Numbered from the stretch's first letter, positions 1 through 8,964 are shown. The stretch: DNA of 60,538 nucleotides from Verrucomicrobiota bacterium (GCA_018239715.1 JAFEGW010000001.1:173684-234221); one strand, 5' to 3'. Translations and numbers: made by a program. The notes: a model not told the origin generated them from the sequence alone.

Positions 1-378
1 CTTTAAGGCTTTTTCTTCCACAGGGATTTGATGGGGATCGAGCCGATCGACTAAAAATCTAAGGTCGATGGAAGAGGCTGGAAAACCGAGGGCTTTAGCG
101 ACTTTTTCCCATTTTTGCTTATGCTGTTTTAAGAGGCGGATCGACCCTTGCTGCTCGAGGAACTCAAAAGAAATACGCACGGAAACTTGACCACGCTCAG
201 TGATTTCTGCTATCCATTTGCGAATCTCACCATCTAAAAATAAGAGGGCGGAAGGAAGCGAGATATGAAGATCGAGACCTTTCCGATTGACGGAATGGAT
301 ATCGACGGTCCACTGCCCTAGTTTTGAAGGGTGCTGGGCCCGGCCGTAGGCGGTCATACTTCTTCTAAAATGTTTCAT
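1..378 (-). CDS. YicC/YloC family protein, N-terminal part (runs off the left edge)
   Basis: An open frame reads from an ATG at 378 to the window edge (126 codons, no stop). The N-terminus has the family signature SMTAYGRA followed by a SVNRKGLDLHISLP segment, which matches the SMTGYGRA and SVNHR..L....R.P blocks of YicC/YloC proteins. These are stress-related proteins now described as endoribonucleases. The start is 12 bases downstream of the response-regulator stop, so it probably belongs to the same minus-strand operon as rnhB. The C-terminal domain lies outside the window. Confidence 0.8.
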   Translation of the reverse strand, partial: MKHFRRSMTAYGRAQHPSKLGQWTVDIHSVNRKGLDLHISLPSALLFLDGEIRKWIAEITERGQVSVRISFEFLEQQGSIRLLKQHKQKWEKVAKALGFPASSIDLRFLVDRLDPHQIPVEEKALK

Positions 379-390
379 GTACGGTCCATC

Positions 391-807
391 CTAAGCATGT
401 TCTGCCATCATTCCAGGAACAATTCGTTTCACAAATTCTGCAACCTGTTTGTAGTCTTTGGGTAAAACTTTTTTCATACCGGCATCTATGCAATCTTGGA
501 TGTCTTTGGGATCTGTGCTCGCTGTACAGCCGATAATGTAAATATCGGGCTTTGAGTTTAAAATCATCTTTGTCGCTTCAGCGCCGCTCATCTGAGGCAT
601 GTTCTGATCCATGATGACAAAGTGATAAGTGTTTTGGGCGCACATCTCAATAGCTCTGGCTCCACTTTCTACCATATCGCAAATGAAGGGGCGCTCTAAT
701 TCGGTCAGCGCCTTATTCACCAGATGTTGGATGCCTTTGAGGTGAACCAGCCCATCATCCACGATCATATAACGAAAACAAGGTTGATATATTTCTGCAG
801 TTGTCAT
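391..807 (-). CDS. stand-alone response regulator receiver domain (CheY-like)
   Basis: This 138-residue protein is one receiver domain with no output domain. The acidic pocket is the IVDDG motif near residue 15, the phospho-acceptor Asp sits in VIMDQNMPQMSG around residue 67, a Thr sits in GCTAS near 95, and the conserved Lys is in KKVLPKD near 115. Receivers ending in MP.M.G are typical of those fed by hybrid histidine kinases. Its ATG directly follows the rnhB stop (TAG then ATG, no gap), so it is probably co-transcribed with the translation operon. No kinase is visible here. It could signal through protein contact or act as a phosphate sink. Confidence 0.85.
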   Translation of the reverse strand: MTTAEIYQPCFRYMIVDDGLVHLKGIQHLVNKALTELERPFICDMVESGARAIEMCAQNTYHFVIMDQNMPQMSGAEATKMILNSKPDIYIIGCTASTDPKDIQDCIDAGMKKVLPKDYKQVAEFVKRIVPGMMAEHA

Positions 808-1476
808 CTATTTCATCGCCATTCTTACAGGTTCAAAAGTCATTCTGTGGATCGGACAAGGCCCTAATTTCTTTAAAAGCTCCATGTGTTTCGGTGTCGA
901 GTATCCTTTATGCTCGGCAAAACCATATTCAGGCCAGGTTTGGTGGTGCTCGAGCATGATCCGGTCGCGGGTCACTTTAGCGAGGATCGCTGCAGCCATG
1001 ATCGATTGAGAAAGCGTATCTCCATCGACTATCCCCTCGCAAGGCAGAGTGTGAACCAGCTGAGGGGGGAGTTGATTGCCATCGATCAAAACGTAATCGG
1101 GCTTTTGCGGCAGCTGAGCAAGTGCAGCAGCCATCGCCTGGAACGTTGCCCTTAAAATATTAATCTGATCGATGATGAGGGCTTCGACAATCCCGACTCC
1201 GGATAAAATGTCCGGATTTTGCCGTATCTTATCATACAGCCTTTCTCTATCTTCCGCCGTCATTTGCTTGCTGTCTTTAATCCCCGGGAGACGGAGATCT
1301 TCAGGCAAGACACAAGCGGCTGCCACGACAGGCCCGGCAAGCGGGCCGCGGCCCGCTTCATCGATTCCCGCAATGAGGTGATAGCCTTGACTGCGGGCGC
1401 GCCTTTCGTAGGCGGTCAATCTTTTTAACCTTGCAGTCTCAAGTCGCTGCTGAATCGGAAGTGACTGTTTCTTCAT
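808..1476 (-). CDS. rnhB: ribonuclease HII
   Basis: RNase HII cuts the RNA strand of RNA:DNA hybrids and removes single ribonucleotides left in DNA. The 222-residue protein shows [15 protein letters not shown] (catalytic D39, E40), YVLIDGN (D132), VDGD followed by [17 protein letters not shown] (D153 and the helix after it), and the C-terminal HKGYST..H block. All four expected carboxylates are present. It overlaps the rplS 3' end by 38 bases, as in the conserved chlamydial order trmD-rplS-rnhB. Confidence 0.95.
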   Translation of the reverse strand: MKKQSLPIQQRLETARLKRLTAYERRARSQGYHLIAGIDEAGRGPLAGPVVAAACVLPEDLRLPGIKDSKQMTAEDRERLYDKIRQNPDILSGVGIVEALIIDQINILRATFQAMAAALAQLPQKPDYVLIDGNQLPPQLVHTLPCEGIVDGDTLSQSIMAAAILAKVTRDRIMLEHHQTWPEYGFAEHKGYSTPKHMELLKKLGPCPIHRMTFEPVRMAMK

Positions 1477-1837
1477 GGGCAGCGCCTCCGATCTGTTCTT
1501 TAACTTTTGAAGCTTTACCAGAAGAGCCTCTCAAGTGATAAAGCTTAGCTCTACGCACTTTTCCGCTTTTCGTCACTTCGATTTTTGCAATGCGTGGGCT
1601 ATGAAGCAGGAATACTCTTTCCATACCCGCGCCGTAAGAAACGCGATAAAGCGCTACAGTCTCGGAAAGGCCGCTTCCTCGGCGAGCAATCACTGTGCCG
1701 GTAAACATCTGAATACGTTCTTTCTCACCTTCGATAATACGAGTGTGGATGCAAAGCGTATCTCCAACATGGAAGGTAGGGAGGTCTTTTTTCAAAAGCC
1801 CGCCTTCAATCTCTTGTATAATTTTATTCTGTTTCAT
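1439..1837 (-). CDS. rplS: 50S ribosomal protein L19
   Basis: L19 sits at the interface of the ribosomal subunits. The 132-residue protein carries the family blocks [27 protein letters not shown] and [10 protein letters not shown], followed by an [14 protein letters not shown] stretch. A strong Shine-Dalgarno (AAGGAG, 8 bases before the ATG) supports the start at 1837. The gene overlaps trmD upstream by 14 bases and rnhB downstream by 38. The last 25 or so residues are a small acidic and Ser/Thr-rich tail beyond the conserved core. Confidence 0.96.
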   Translation of the reverse strand: MKQNKIIQEIEGGLLKKDLPTFHVGDTLCIHTRIIEGEKERIQMFTGTVIARRGSGLSETVALYRVSYGAGMERVFLLHSPRIAKIEVTKSGKVRRAKLYHLRGSSGKASKVKEQIGGAAHEETVTSDSAAT

Positions 1838-2513
1838 CTTCAGTCTCCTTAATTATTAAATCGGGCCGTACTCGTTTTGTTTTTGCCAGCGCTTTCTTCC
1901 GGCGCCATTTCGCTATTTCTGCGTGATTGCCTGTTTTCAAAACTTCGGGCACTACCATTCCTTCAAACACTTCAGGGCGCGTATAGTGGGGCGCGTCGAA
2001 TATCCCATCCTGAAATGAATCTTGTCCTGCAGCCTCTTCATGTCCGAGAACTCCAGGGATAAATCTCGCCATTGCATCGACTAAAACAATCGCTGCCAGG
2101 CATCCATTGGTGAGCACGTAGTCGCCGATGCTGATCTCTTCATCGACTTCTTTTAACGCTCTTTCATCCACTCCTTCATAATGTCCGCAAAGAAGCACCA
2201 AGTGCTCATTTTGCGATAGCTCCTGACATTTGGCTGCGGTCAGCTTCTCTCCCTGAGGAGAGAGGTAGACCACATGGCTCCTCTCCTTCTTCACACTGCG
2301 AATCGCTTCGCAGACCGGCTCGGGCATCAGTACCATCCCCGGCCCCCCGCCGTAAGGGCGGTCGTCGACTTTCGCGTGCTTGCCCTTGGCAAAATTCCGG
2401 ATATCGATCAAGTTTAAGTCTAAAAGCCCTTTTTCCTGGGCCCTTTTTAAGATGCTGACATCAAACGGGCCGCGGAAATAGTCAGGAAAGAGGGAGAGGA
2501 TATCAACTCTCAT
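1824..2513 (-). CDS. trmD: tRNA (guanine37-N1)-methyltransferase
   Basis: TrmD makes m1G37 in tRNAs and prevents +1 frameshifting. The start is placed at the ATG giving [13 protein letters not shown], the usual N-terminus, although the frame stays open 17 codons further upstream inside rpsP. With this start the protein has 229 residues. The knot motifs are present: [22 protein letters not shown] and [12 protein letters not shown], then PGVLGHEEA and the C-terminal [10 protein letters not shown]. The usual SGGELP segment reads TNGCLAA here, a modest deviation next to the SAM pocket. It overlaps rpsP by 11 bases. Confidence 0.93.
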   Translation of the reverse strand: MRVDILSLFPDYFRGPFDVSILKRAQEKGLLDLNLIDIRNFAKGKHAKVDDRPYGGGPGMVLMPEPVCEAIRSVKKERSHVVYLSPQGEKLTAAKCQELSQNEHLVLLCGHYEGVDERALKEVDEEISIGDYVLTNGCLAAIVLVDAMARFIPGVLGHEEAAGQDSFQDGIFDAPHYTRPEVFEGMVVPEVLKTGNHAEIAKWRRKKALAKTKRVRPDLIIKETEDETE

Positions 2514-2946
2514 CCTTCGCTTTCTTTGCAGGTGCACGCCGTTTTTTAGGCGCTTCAGCTTCAACGGGCGCTTTTGCAGCAGCCTCTGTTTTCACAGCTT
2601 TTTTAGGAGCGGGAGCTGCTTTTTTCTCCACTTTTTTCAAGTGGCGTCTTTGCGCGGCTTGCTTGACGCGTGCTGCGCTTTTCTTTGCCTTCATACTTTT
2701 AATCACTTCAGGGGCCACGCCTTTGACAAGCTTTTCCGCGCTGGGGCTGAGCTCTGCGCCTTTGCTGAGCCAGTAGGTCAATCTTTCTGCATTGACTTGC
2801 AAATTGTTTTGAGGCCGATGAGGATCATAGGATCCCAATGTTTCTAAATATTTGCCATCGCGTGGATTGCGAATATCGGTCACGACTAAACGGAAGGTTT
2901 GTCGGTTTTTACGGCCTTGTTGCCGCAAACGAATTTTTACTGCCAT
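2503..2946 (-). CDS. rpsP: 30S ribosomal protein S16 with long basic C-terminal tail
   Basis: Residues 1-85 are a normal S16 core (MAVKIRLRQQGRKN, YLETLGSYDP, LTYWLSKGA.LS). Residues about 88-147 form a Lys/Ala/Pro-rich tail. Most bacterial S16 proteins have about 80-90 residues, so the tail adds roughly 60. Chlamydial S16 proteins also carry extensions. The start has a GGAGAG ribosome-binding site. It lies 11 bases after ffh, so ffh-rpsP-trmD-rplS-rnhB probably form one transcript. Confidence 0.94.
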   Translation of the reverse strand: MAVKIRLRQQGRKNRQTFRLVVTDIRNPRDGKYLETLGSYDPHRPQNNLQVNAERLTYWLSKGAELSPSAEKLVKGVAPEVIKSMKAKKSAARVKQAAQRRHLKKVEKKAAPAPKKAVKTEAAAKAPVEAEAPKKRRAPAKKAKDES

Positions 2947-2957
2947 GTTCTCTCCAG

Positions 2958-4289
2958 TTATTTAAATAAATCTCCAAAACCACCAAAGGATGCAGGATTT
3001 TGAAAAGCCTTCTTAGGCATGCTCTTCATCAGATCTTTCATCCTCTTGAATCCTTTGATCAAACGGTTCACATCATCGATTGTAGTCCCGCTGCCTTTTG
3101 CAAGTCTCCAGCGGCGAGAAGGAACCAGTTCAATTTTTTCAAATCTTTCATCGGGCGTCATCGATAAAATGATCGACTCGATTTTCTTAAACTCCCCTTC
3201 GGATTGTTCGAGATTGGGAAGTTGAGAGGCTCCAGGAAGCATTTTTAAGAGTCCCCCTAAAGAACCCATGCGCTTAATGGAGGCCATTTGTTTTAAATAG
3301 TCGTCGTACGTGAAAGAAGCTTTCTTGATTTTCTCTTCGAGCTTGGCGGTTTCTTTTTCGTCGAATTCCTCTTTAGCCTTGCGGACGAGATTGACCACGT
3401 CGCCCATGCCTAAGATCCTATCGGCCATCGATTGAGGATTGAACGGCTGCAAATCCCCGATCTTCTCCCCTACCCCTTCAAATTTCAAAGGCTTCTGAGT
3501 TACTTCGCGGATGGAAATGGCAGCGCCGGCGCGTCCGCTGCCGTCCAGCATGGTGAGAATAGTGCCGGTGATCGCCATCTGCTTGTCAAATTCTACTGCC
3601 GTCGTCACGGCGTCTTGACCTGTCGTGCTATTGGCGACAAAAAGGATTTCTTGGGGAGAAACGACTTTTTTAATCTGGGACAGCTGGTCCATGAGCTCGG
3701 AATCGATATGGAGGCGGCCTGCAGTGTCGACGATCAAGATATCGAAATTTTCGGCTTTAGCTTTTTTAAGAGCCTCCTCGGCAACTGGCACCGGATTAGA
3801 CTGTCCTGCGAGAGTAAAAACGGGAGTATTAATCGATCCGCAAAGCGTCTGCAATTGAGCGATGGCAGCGGGCCGCTGCAAATCGCAAGCTGCTACTAAA
3901 ACCTTTTTCTGTTTTTTCTGAAGATGATGGGCCAGTTTAGCGGCCGTCGTTGTTTTTCCAGACCCTTGAAGGCCGCAGAGTAAGATGACCGCAGGCGATC
4001 CGCTGATTTGGAGTGCGGCTTCCTCGGAGCCCATGAGCGTAATCAGCTCATCGTGAACGATTTTAATGAATTGATCGCCGGGAGAAACAGCTTTAATGAC
4101 AGCATCGCCCAAAGCTTTTTCCTTAACCCGTTTGACAAAGTTGCTGACGACCGTATAGTTGACATCGGCATCCAGCAAAGCCAGCCGTACGTCGCGGACC
4201 GCATCGGAGATATTCTCTTCCGAGATCTTCTTTTGGCCCGCTAAACGGGAGAGCAAATTCCTAAATTTGTCCGTCAATGATCCAAACAT
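2958..4289 (-). CDS. ffh: signal recognition particle GTPase Ffh (SRP54)
   Basis: Ffh binds signal sequences of nascent membrane and secreted proteins and docks with FtsY. The 443-residue protein has an N domain, then the G domain with LCGLQGSGKTTTAAKLA (about residues 105-121), DLQRPAA, VDTAGRLHID and TTGQD. The methionine-rich M domain carries LKQMASIKRMGSLGGLLKMLPG-type and GSGTTIDDVNRLIKGFKRM segments. The RNA-binding SRRKRIAKGSGT motif is SRRWRLAKGSGT here, with Trp at a normally basic position. A good promoter lies just upstream (4305-4333). Confidence 0.96.
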   Translation of the reverse strand: MFGSLTDKFRNLLSRLAGQKKISEENISDAVRDVRLALLDADVNYTVVSNFVKRVKEKALGDAVIKAVSPGDQFIKIVHDELITLMGSEEAALQISGSPAVILLCGLQGSGKTTTAAKLAHHLQKKQKKVLVAACDLQRPAAIAQLQTLCGSINTPVFTLAGQSNPVPVAEEALKKAKAENFDILIVDTAGRLHIDSELMDQLSQIKKVVSPQEILFVANSTTGQDAVTTAVEFDKQMAITGTILTMLDGSGRAGAAISIREVTQKPLKFEGVGEKIGDLQPFNPQSMADRILGMGDVVNLVRKAKEEFDEKETAKLEEKIKKASFTYDDYLKQMASIKRMGSLGGLLKMLPGASQLPNLEQSEGEFKKIESIILSMTPDERFEKIELVPSRRWRLAKGSGTTIDDVNRLIKGFKRMKDLMKSMPKKAFQNPASFGGFGDLFK

Positions 4290-4304
4290 AATTATTAGAG
4301 GATG

Positions 4305-4333
4305 ATCATACTACAAAACTTATTCAATTTCAA
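4305..4333 (-). promoter_or_regulatory. predicted sigma-70-type promoter for ffh
   Basis: Read on the minus strand: TTGAAA, a 17-base spacer and TATGAT. The expected start site near 4298 leaves only about 9 bases before the ffh ATG, and no clear Shine-Dalgarno is seen there. Confidence 0.5.
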
Positions 4334-4392
4334 GTTGATATTATGAGCAGGGCGAAATGCTTGAAAAAGCGCTTAAAAAATCGTTATAGGTT

Positions 4393-5220
4393 TCACATCG
4401 ACAAGATGAGATATCGGTCGTGGGAGGACCAATCTTGCTCAAGCTGCTGGCTTTTCCAGATGATAGCATTAAATAATTTTTTTACTTGCTCTCCCATTTT
4501 CGTCCCGATTTCTAAATATAGTTTGCCTCCTGCCTGCAAATAGGAAGGAAGTTCCAGGGCAAGACGCTGATAAAAGACGAGGCCCCCGACGAGGGCTTGC
4601 CGAGGCTCCCAATCACGTACTTCCTTGTCTAAAGAGGCGTATTCTTGTTCGGTGACATAGGGAGGGTTGCAAACGACAACATCCGCCTTGCGACCATGAA
4701 AAGGCTTCAGCAAATCCCCTTGTAAGAATTCAACATCCACCGAATTCTGGGCTGCATTTTCACGGGCAACGGATAGAGCTTCAGGAGAAATATCCGATAA
4801 GACAACTTTGCAGTCGGGTCTTTTTTTCTTCAAAGCGATCCCGATACATCCCGAGCCAGTGCAGATATCCCAGATTTCTACCGGAGTAGGAGGCAACTCT
4901 TTGACGATCCGATCGACAAGAATTTCTGTTTCCGGGCGAGGAATGAGGACATTTCTGTTGACTTTGATGCGGCAGTCCAAAAATTCGACGGAGCCGGCAA
5001 TATATTGAGACGGCTCCCCTTCTGCCCGTCTTTTCACTGCTTCGCGGAGCTCAGCGAGCTCTGCTTCGATCAGCGGACGGTCAAATTGCATGTAGAGTTC
5101 AATACGAGGCAGTTGAAGGACATGAGAAAGGAGCTCTTCCACCTCGCGGCGAGGACGGTCGACTCCCCTCTTTTGCAAAAAATCTGTGGAAAGTTGGAGG
5201 ATTTCACCGAGGGTTTTCAT
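4393..5220 (-). CDS. prmC: release factor glutamine methyltransferase PrmC (HemK)
   Basis: PrmC methylates the Gln of the GGQ motif in RF1 and RF2. The 275-residue protein has an N-terminal helical domain and [11 protein letters not shown], then the SAM-binding segment [15 protein letters not shown] (about 130-145) and the catalytic NPPYV motif. The target gene prfA is immediately upstream and overlaps it by 17 bases, the usual chlamydial pairing. The C-terminal 40 residues ([18 protein letters not shown]) are typical of the family. Confidence 0.94.
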   Translation of the reverse strand: MKTLGEILQLSTDFLQKRGVDRPRREVEELLSHVLQLPRIELYMQFDRPLIEAELAELREAVKRRAEGEPSQYIAGSVEFLDCRIKVNRNVLIPRPETEILVDRIVKELPPTPVEIWDICTGSGCIGIALKKKRPDCKVVLSDISPEALSVARENAAQNSVDVEFLQGDLLKPFHGRKADVVVCNPPYVTEQEYASLDKEVRDWEPRQALVGGLVFYQRLALELPSYLQAGGKLYLEIGTKMGEQVKKLFNAIIWKSQQLEQDWSSHDRYLILSM

Positions 5221-6283
5221 CGCCGCTCAATTTTTGTTGATGAAAATATGTAATCAGCGCATTCGTGAACTCATCGAGATCTCCATCGAGAACACGGTTG
5301 AGATTGTAGAGCGTCAAGTTGATCCGATGATCGGTAACGCGGTTTTGAGGAAAATTATAGGTGCGGATGCGCTCGGACCTATCGCCCGATCCGACTTGAG
5401 AAGAGCGGAGCGAAGACATCTCTTCATGTTCTTTACGCCTTTTTTCTTCGGTGATTTTGGCAGATAATAAGCGCATCGCCTTATCTTTATTCTTGTGCTG
5501 GCTCCGTTCATCTTGGCAAGCCACGACAGCGCCAGTAGGAATATGGGTAATGCGGACGGCTGAATCGGTGACGTTAACGTGTTGGCCACCGGCTCCTGAA
5601 GCGCGATAAGTCTCTATCCTTAAGTCCTTCTCATTGATCTGCACTTGTTCTTCTTCTGTAGGCTCTGGAAGAACGGCGATCGTGACAGCGGAGGTATGGA
5701 TCCTCCCCTGCGCTTCCGTATCGGGAACCCGTTGCACGCGATGAGTTCCGGCTTCGTATTGCAGATGGCGGTAAACATTATGCCCTGAAAGCACCATGAT
5801 ATATTCTTTAAAACCTCCTCTTTCGGAGGGTGCTGAAGAAAGCGTTTCGTATTTCCATCCTTTTTGATCGGCATAGCATTTGTACATGCGAACACAATCG
5901 CCGACAAACAGGGCCGCTTCATCACCGCCGGTTCCAGCGCGGATTTCCATGATCACATTGCGGCTATCGAACGGATCGGGAGGAACGAGAAGGTTCTCCA
6001 GTTTGAGGCGGAGCTGAGGTAGAGAGGTGTTATAGGATTGAATTTCTTGCCGCAGGAGGTCGACAAGTTCAGGATCGGATTCGGTGCGGAGAAGTTGTTC
6101 ATCTTCTTGCAGCCGTTTTTCAGCTTCCTGGATTTGCCCCCATACTTCTTTGATTTCAGAAAGATAAGAGTGTTCCTGGGTCAGCTCTCGATATTGTTTT
6201 TGATTCGCGAGCACATCGGGATGGCCTAAAAGCTCTTCGACCTTCTCGAAACGTTCGAGAAGCTCGCGAATCCGGCGTTCCAT
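5204..6283 (-). CDS. prfA: peptide chain release factor 1
   Basis: RF1 ends translation at UAA and UAG. The 359-residue protein starts [12 protein letters not shown] and carries the helical domain 1 to about residue 105. This is followed by [16 protein letters not shown] and by the catalytic GGQ loop in [20 protein letters not shown] (about residues 228-247). The C-terminal region contains [17 protein letters not shown]. Length and motifs match RF1 rather than RF2. It sits between rpmE (3 bases upstream) and prmC. Confidence 0.95.
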   Translation of the reverse strand: MERRIRELLERFEKVEELLGHPDVLANQKQYRELTQEHSYLSEIKEVWGQIQEAEKRLQEDEQLLRTESDPELVDLLRQEIQSYNTSLPQLRLKLENLLVPPDPFDSRNVIMEIRAGTGGDEAALFVGDCVRMYKCYADQKGWKYETLSSAPSERGGFKEYIMVLSGHNVYRHLQYEAGTHRVQRVPDTEAQGRIHTSAVTIAVLPEPTEEEQVQINEKDLRIETYRASGAGGQHVNVTDSAVRITHIPTGAVVACQDERSQHKNKDKAMRLLSAKITEEKRRKEHEEMSSLRSSQVGSGDRSERIRTYNFPQNRVTDHRINLTLYNLNRVLDGDLDEFTNALITYFHQQKLSGDENPR

Positions 6284-6286
6284 GAA

Positions 6287-6613
6287 TTATTGCTTCTTGC
6301 CTTTCTTTTTCTTTTGCTTTTCTTCGGTTTCAGCAGCAGCGGCAGCAGCAACTTTGGCTTTTTCTTCTTCTTTTTTCTTCATGTACCGTTTCTGGAATTT
6401 ATCGACACGGCCTTCTGAGTCAATGAACTGCGTCGCACCTGTAAAGAATGGGTGGGAAGCGGAAGAAATGGATACTCGGCATACAGGATACTCTTTGCCT
6501 TCAAACGTTTCACGTTCTTTAGGTTGCAAAGTGGATCCGCAAATAAATTTAATCCCAGTGGATGAATCTACAAATAAGACATCTTGATAGGGAGGATGGG
6601 TATTTTTTTTCAT
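6287..6613 (-). CDS. rpmE: 50S ribosomal protein L31, type B, with Ala/Lys-rich tail
   Basis: The start is set at the ATG at 6613, giving [17 protein letters not shown] clear Shine-Dalgarno (AAGGAG) precedes it, while an in-frame ATG 15 codons upstream has none. The 108-residue protein has the zinc-free type B signature ([45 protein letters not shown]). A low-complexity tail of Ala, Glu and Lys follows from about residue 80. Chlamydial L31 proteins have the same layout. It is the first gene of the prfA-prmC run. Confidence 0.93.
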   Translation of the reverse strand: MKKNTHPPYQDVLFVDSSTGIKFICGSTLQPKERETFEGKEYPVCRVSISSASHPFFTGATQFIDSEGRVDKFQKRYMKKKEEEKAKVAAAAAAETEEKQKKKKGKKQ

Positions 6614-6694
6614 GAAAGACTCCTTCTTCGAAAGGAAATCATTTAACACTTTTTTCACATTAAAGACAAGAGGAAGAGAAAAGATGCAGATGTT

Positions 6695-6724
6695 CTAGCA
6701 TGTCCCCTTGAATCCCAAAGTCAA
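6695..6724 (-). promoter_or_regulatory. possible promoter for rpmE-prfA-prmC
   Basis: On the minus strand: TTGACT, 18 bases, TGCTAG. The -35 is good and the -10 is poor. It lies 82 bases before the rpmE start. Confidence 0.3.
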
Positions 6725-6727
6725 ATT

Positions 6728-6755
6728 ATTATTTTTATCAGCAAATAAAAATAAT
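6728..6755. repeat. A/T-only inverted repeat between rpmE and the PTP gene
   Basis: Perfect 11-base arms, ATTATTTTTAT (6728-6738) and ATAAAAATAAT (6745-6755), separated by CAGCAA. It lies in the divergent intergenic region. It could be an operator, a bent region or a weak hairpin. The rest of 6756-6813 contains only a TATACT hexamer (6784-6789) that could serve as the PTP -10. Confidence 0.5.
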
Positions 6756-6813
6756 TTAACTCAAAAGATAACTAGCCAATCTTTATACTTTCGTTTTTTT
6801 CATAGGACATCCC

Positions 6814-7836
6814 ATGGCTATCCGACCTTCGACCGAAACAGCCCCCGCTGCTGCTTGCCTGCCCCCCGCTTCTCAACCCAAGTTTTCTTTTGAGATCACG
6901 CCCGATAGATGCGTGATTCTATCCCCTGCTTTTTCAGCTCATATCAAAGAAGAGTTCAAATCTTTATGCTCCTCTCACCCTCGGCTGCTGAAAACCCTGG
7001 AATTAGCGCCGGCCTTTCTCAGCCTAATGGCCCCGGAAGCCTTTGATCCTCGCAACCAAGCCCGGAATCGTTATAACGACATTTTACCTTATCCACCGAA
7101 TCGTTTTAAATTTAGGCAGGATCCAACTCTTTATATCAATGCAAGTATTGTTTTGAAAGGAAAGGCCATCTCCTGTCAAGGGCCCAAAACCAACGAGTTC
7201 AAAAGATTTTGGCGTATGGTCTGGGAATTCGACGCCCGAGCTGTAGTCATGGCCACTGACTTTGTCGAAGGCAATGCACAAAAATGCGATCGGTACTTTC
7301 CTTCAAAAGATGGAGAGTCTCTACTCGACGCCTCTCCAGAAGAATTACCCATTGAACAAGATATCAGGGTGGTAAAAACCGAGGGGCCCGAACTCCCTAT
7401 TGATGGCATGCCCGCAAAACCTTCCATTGTGCTCAGAAAGATCCTTTTACAAAAAGGATCTGAGAAAAAAATCATCGAGCACTTAAGCATTACAGGGTGG
7501 AGAGATAACGAAGCAGCAAATGAATCCTTGGTCGCTGAAGCAGTTCGTCTTGGCATAGGGAAGCGTATTGTTGCCCATTGCAGTGCGGGAATTGGCCGCA
7601 CGGGTGTCTTTTTAGCTATTAAGGAAGCTCTCGAGCAGTTTCAACAAGGACTGCCGGTAACACCTGACTTTATTTTGGGCATTCTTAAATCTCTCCGCAG
7701 TCAAGAGCAGGGAAGAAATGGAATGGTGCAGACCGTTGCGCAATATGAACTGATCTTCAAAACCCTCATTTTGCTGGATGAAAATTTTGGAAAAGAGCTT
7801 TGTCAGGTGCTCAATAGGAGTGTTAACCACCTTTAG
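6814..7836 (+). CDS. eukaryote-type (classical) protein tyrosine phosphatase, likely host-directed effector
   Basis: The 340-residue protein has the ordered motifs of classical PTPs. It has NRYNDILPY (85-93, pTyr loop), YINAS (107-111), QGP (122-124) and FWRMVWE (132-138). KCDRYFP follows near 157, then the P-loop HCSAGIGRTG (255-264, nucleophile C256, R262) and the Q-loop GMVQTVAQYE with Q306. The WPD loop reads WRD (229-231), so the general-acid Asp is kept but Pro is Arg. Residues 1-80 match nothing recognised and could be a secretion or chaperone-binding region. By analogy with YopH and SptP it may be injected into the host, which is inference. Its 3' end overlaps the convergent gene by 14 bases. 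Confidence 0.88.
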   Translation: MAIRPSTETAPAAACLPPASQPKFSFEITPDRCVILSPAFSAHIKEEFKSLCSSHPRLLKTLELAPAFLSLMAPEAFDPRNQARNRYNDILPYPPNRFKFRQDPTLYINASIVLKGKAISCQGPKTNEFKRFWRMVWEFDARAVVMATDFVEGNAQKCDRYFPSKDGESLLDASPEELPIEQDIRVVKTEGPELPIDGMPAKPSIVLRKILLQKGSEKKIIEHLSITGWRDNEAANESLVAEAVRLGIGKRIVAHCSAGIGRTGVFLAIKEALEQFQQGLPVTPDFILGILKSLRSQEQGRNGMVQTVAQYELIFKTLILLDENFGKELCQVLNRSVNHL

Positions 7837-8038
7837 ATTTTGCTAAGTAAGCCATCCGGGCCGTCATGAGCCCCTCTAAAATCCCCTCTTCATATCTAAA
7901 ATGAGGGTTCATTTCGAGCTGAGGAAAATCATTGGGCTGCAGAATATCGTCCTCGGTGATATGGGGGATAATTCTCTGCGCACAGGTCAAAACTTTTTTT
8001 TGTTGTAAAGCAATTAATTCATCAAAGACATTTTGCAT
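7823..8038 (-). CDS. small protein of unknown function next to tadA
   Basis: This 71-residue protein is not recognised from a named family. It is mixed in charge with no membrane segment, has a helical N-terminus (MQNVFDELIALQQKK), and ends AYLAKSKGG. A GAGAGG ribosome-binding site precedes the ATG. It overlaps the tadA 3' end by 25 bases and therefore probably shares its transcript. A short hypothetical gene occupies a similar place beside the deaminase gene in Chlamydia, so it may be a conserved chlamydial protein. That link rests on position only. Confidence 0.7.
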   Translation of the reverse strand: MQNVFDELIALQQKKVLTCAQRIIPHITEDDILQPNDFPQLEMNPHFRYEEGILEGLMTARMAYLAKSKGG

Positions 8039-8478
8039 TCACGCCTCTCTCGAAAAAATCTTTTTAATAAATTCGACGCCTCTTCTTGAAGAATTCCTTG
8101 ACGGATCTCGACCTGATGGATGGGGTGGCCGGAAAAGGCATCGGTTAAGCTTCCGCCGCCGCCATGCCTAAAATCGGACGCTCCCCAGACTAAGGTCTTG
8201 ACGCGGGACAAAATAACGGCTCCTGCGCACATTAAACACGGTTCTAAGGTAGAGTATAAGGTGCATTCGATCAGCCTCCAGTTCCCCCGCTCTTGAGCCG
8301 CCTGCTTTAAGCAGAGCATTTCAGCATGGGCTGTGGCATCTTGTAAAGATTCAACTTGATTATAGGCACGGGCGATAATTTGATTTTGAAAAACTAAAAC
8401 GGCACCGACAGGAACCTCTCCGGCATCATAAGCTTTTTGCGCCTCTTCCAAGGCGGCTTTCATGAACTCTTCATCCAT
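8014..8478 (-). CDS. tadA: tRNA-specific adenosine deaminase
   Basis: TadA converts A34 to inosine in tRNA-Arg(ACG). The start is placed at 8478 (MDEEFMKAALEEAQKAY), the usual N-terminus. An in-frame extension upstream to 8571 looks spurious. The 154-residue protein has the zinc and catalytic motifs HAEM (preceded by DAT) and TLEPCLMCAGAV with the PCxxC cysteines, plus the VWGASDF segment. The end of the protein (LLKRFFRERR) is typical of TadA. Confidence 0.93.
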   Translation of the reverse strand: MDEEFMKAALEEAQKAYDAGEVPVGAVLVFQNQIIARAYNQVESLQDATAHAEMLCLKQAAQERGNWRLIECTLYSTLEPCLMCAGAVILSRVKTLVWGASDFRHGGGGSLTDAFSGHPIHQVEIRQGILQEEASNLLKRFFRERRECKMSLMN

Positions 8479-8587
8479 AGCGTCTATTCTACCGAAAATA
8501 GATATCCTTTTCGAGAAAATCTCCTGATATGCTCTATGAAAATCGTCAAAATTCGGGTTAACAGCCAACAATACAAAAAAGTTGGGA

Positions 8588-8617
8588 TTGATTCAATAAA
8601 GCCGTTTGAGTTACAAT
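8588..8617 (+). promoter_or_regulatory. predicted sigma-70-type promoter for rpsO
   Basis: TTGATT, 18-base spacer, TACAAT. This leaves a leader of about 34 bases with a GAGGAG ribosome-binding site. Confidence 0.5.
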
Positions 8618-8657
8618 GTAGGGAGAAATATTTATATTTCGCGAGGAGATTTTCTGA

Positions 8658-8927
8658 ATGTCATTAGATAAAGGCACTAAAGAGGAAATTACTAAAAAAT
8701 TTCAGCTCCACGAGAAGGATACGGGCTCAGCGGACGTTCAAATCGCGATTCTCACTGAAAGAATTACCGAATTGACCGATCATCTGAAAAAGTCCCCCAA
8801 AGACCACGGCTCACGCCTGGCTCTTTTAAAACTCGTTGGCCAGCGACGCAAGTTGCTCGACTATCTTAACTCTACCGATACTAAGCGGTATCAAAGTTTA
8901 ATTACACGTCTCGGTTTAAGAAAATAA
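8658..8927 (+). CDS. rpsO: 30S ribosomal protein S15
   Basis: S15 is a primary 16S rRNA-binding protein of the platform. The 89-residue sequence is canonical ([49 protein letters not shown] end). It has its own promoter and a hairpin terminator right after the stop. In Chlamydia rpsO and pnp are neighbours. Here two autotransporter genes of about 5 kb each are inserted between them. Confidence 0.97.
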   Translation: MSLDKGTKEEITKKFQLHEKDTGSADVQIAILTERITELTDHLKKSPKDHGSRLALLKLVGQRRKLLDYLNSTDTKRYQSLITRLGLRK

Positions 8928-8935
8928 ATCTACTT

Positions 8936-8964
8936 CCCCCTCCTCAGAGGGGGTAAGCTTTTTT
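8936..8964 (+). terminator. rho-independent terminator of rpsO
   Basis: A 7-bp stem of CCCCCTC and GAGGGGG with a 4-base loop (8936-8953), followed after five bases by a run of six T. Confidence 0.65.

Noticed and set aside
1439-2513. Upstream in-frame extension of trmD to 2564
   Set aside because: The extra 17 codons lie inside rpsP and do not resemble TrmD, whose normal N-terminus starts at [10 protein letters not shown].
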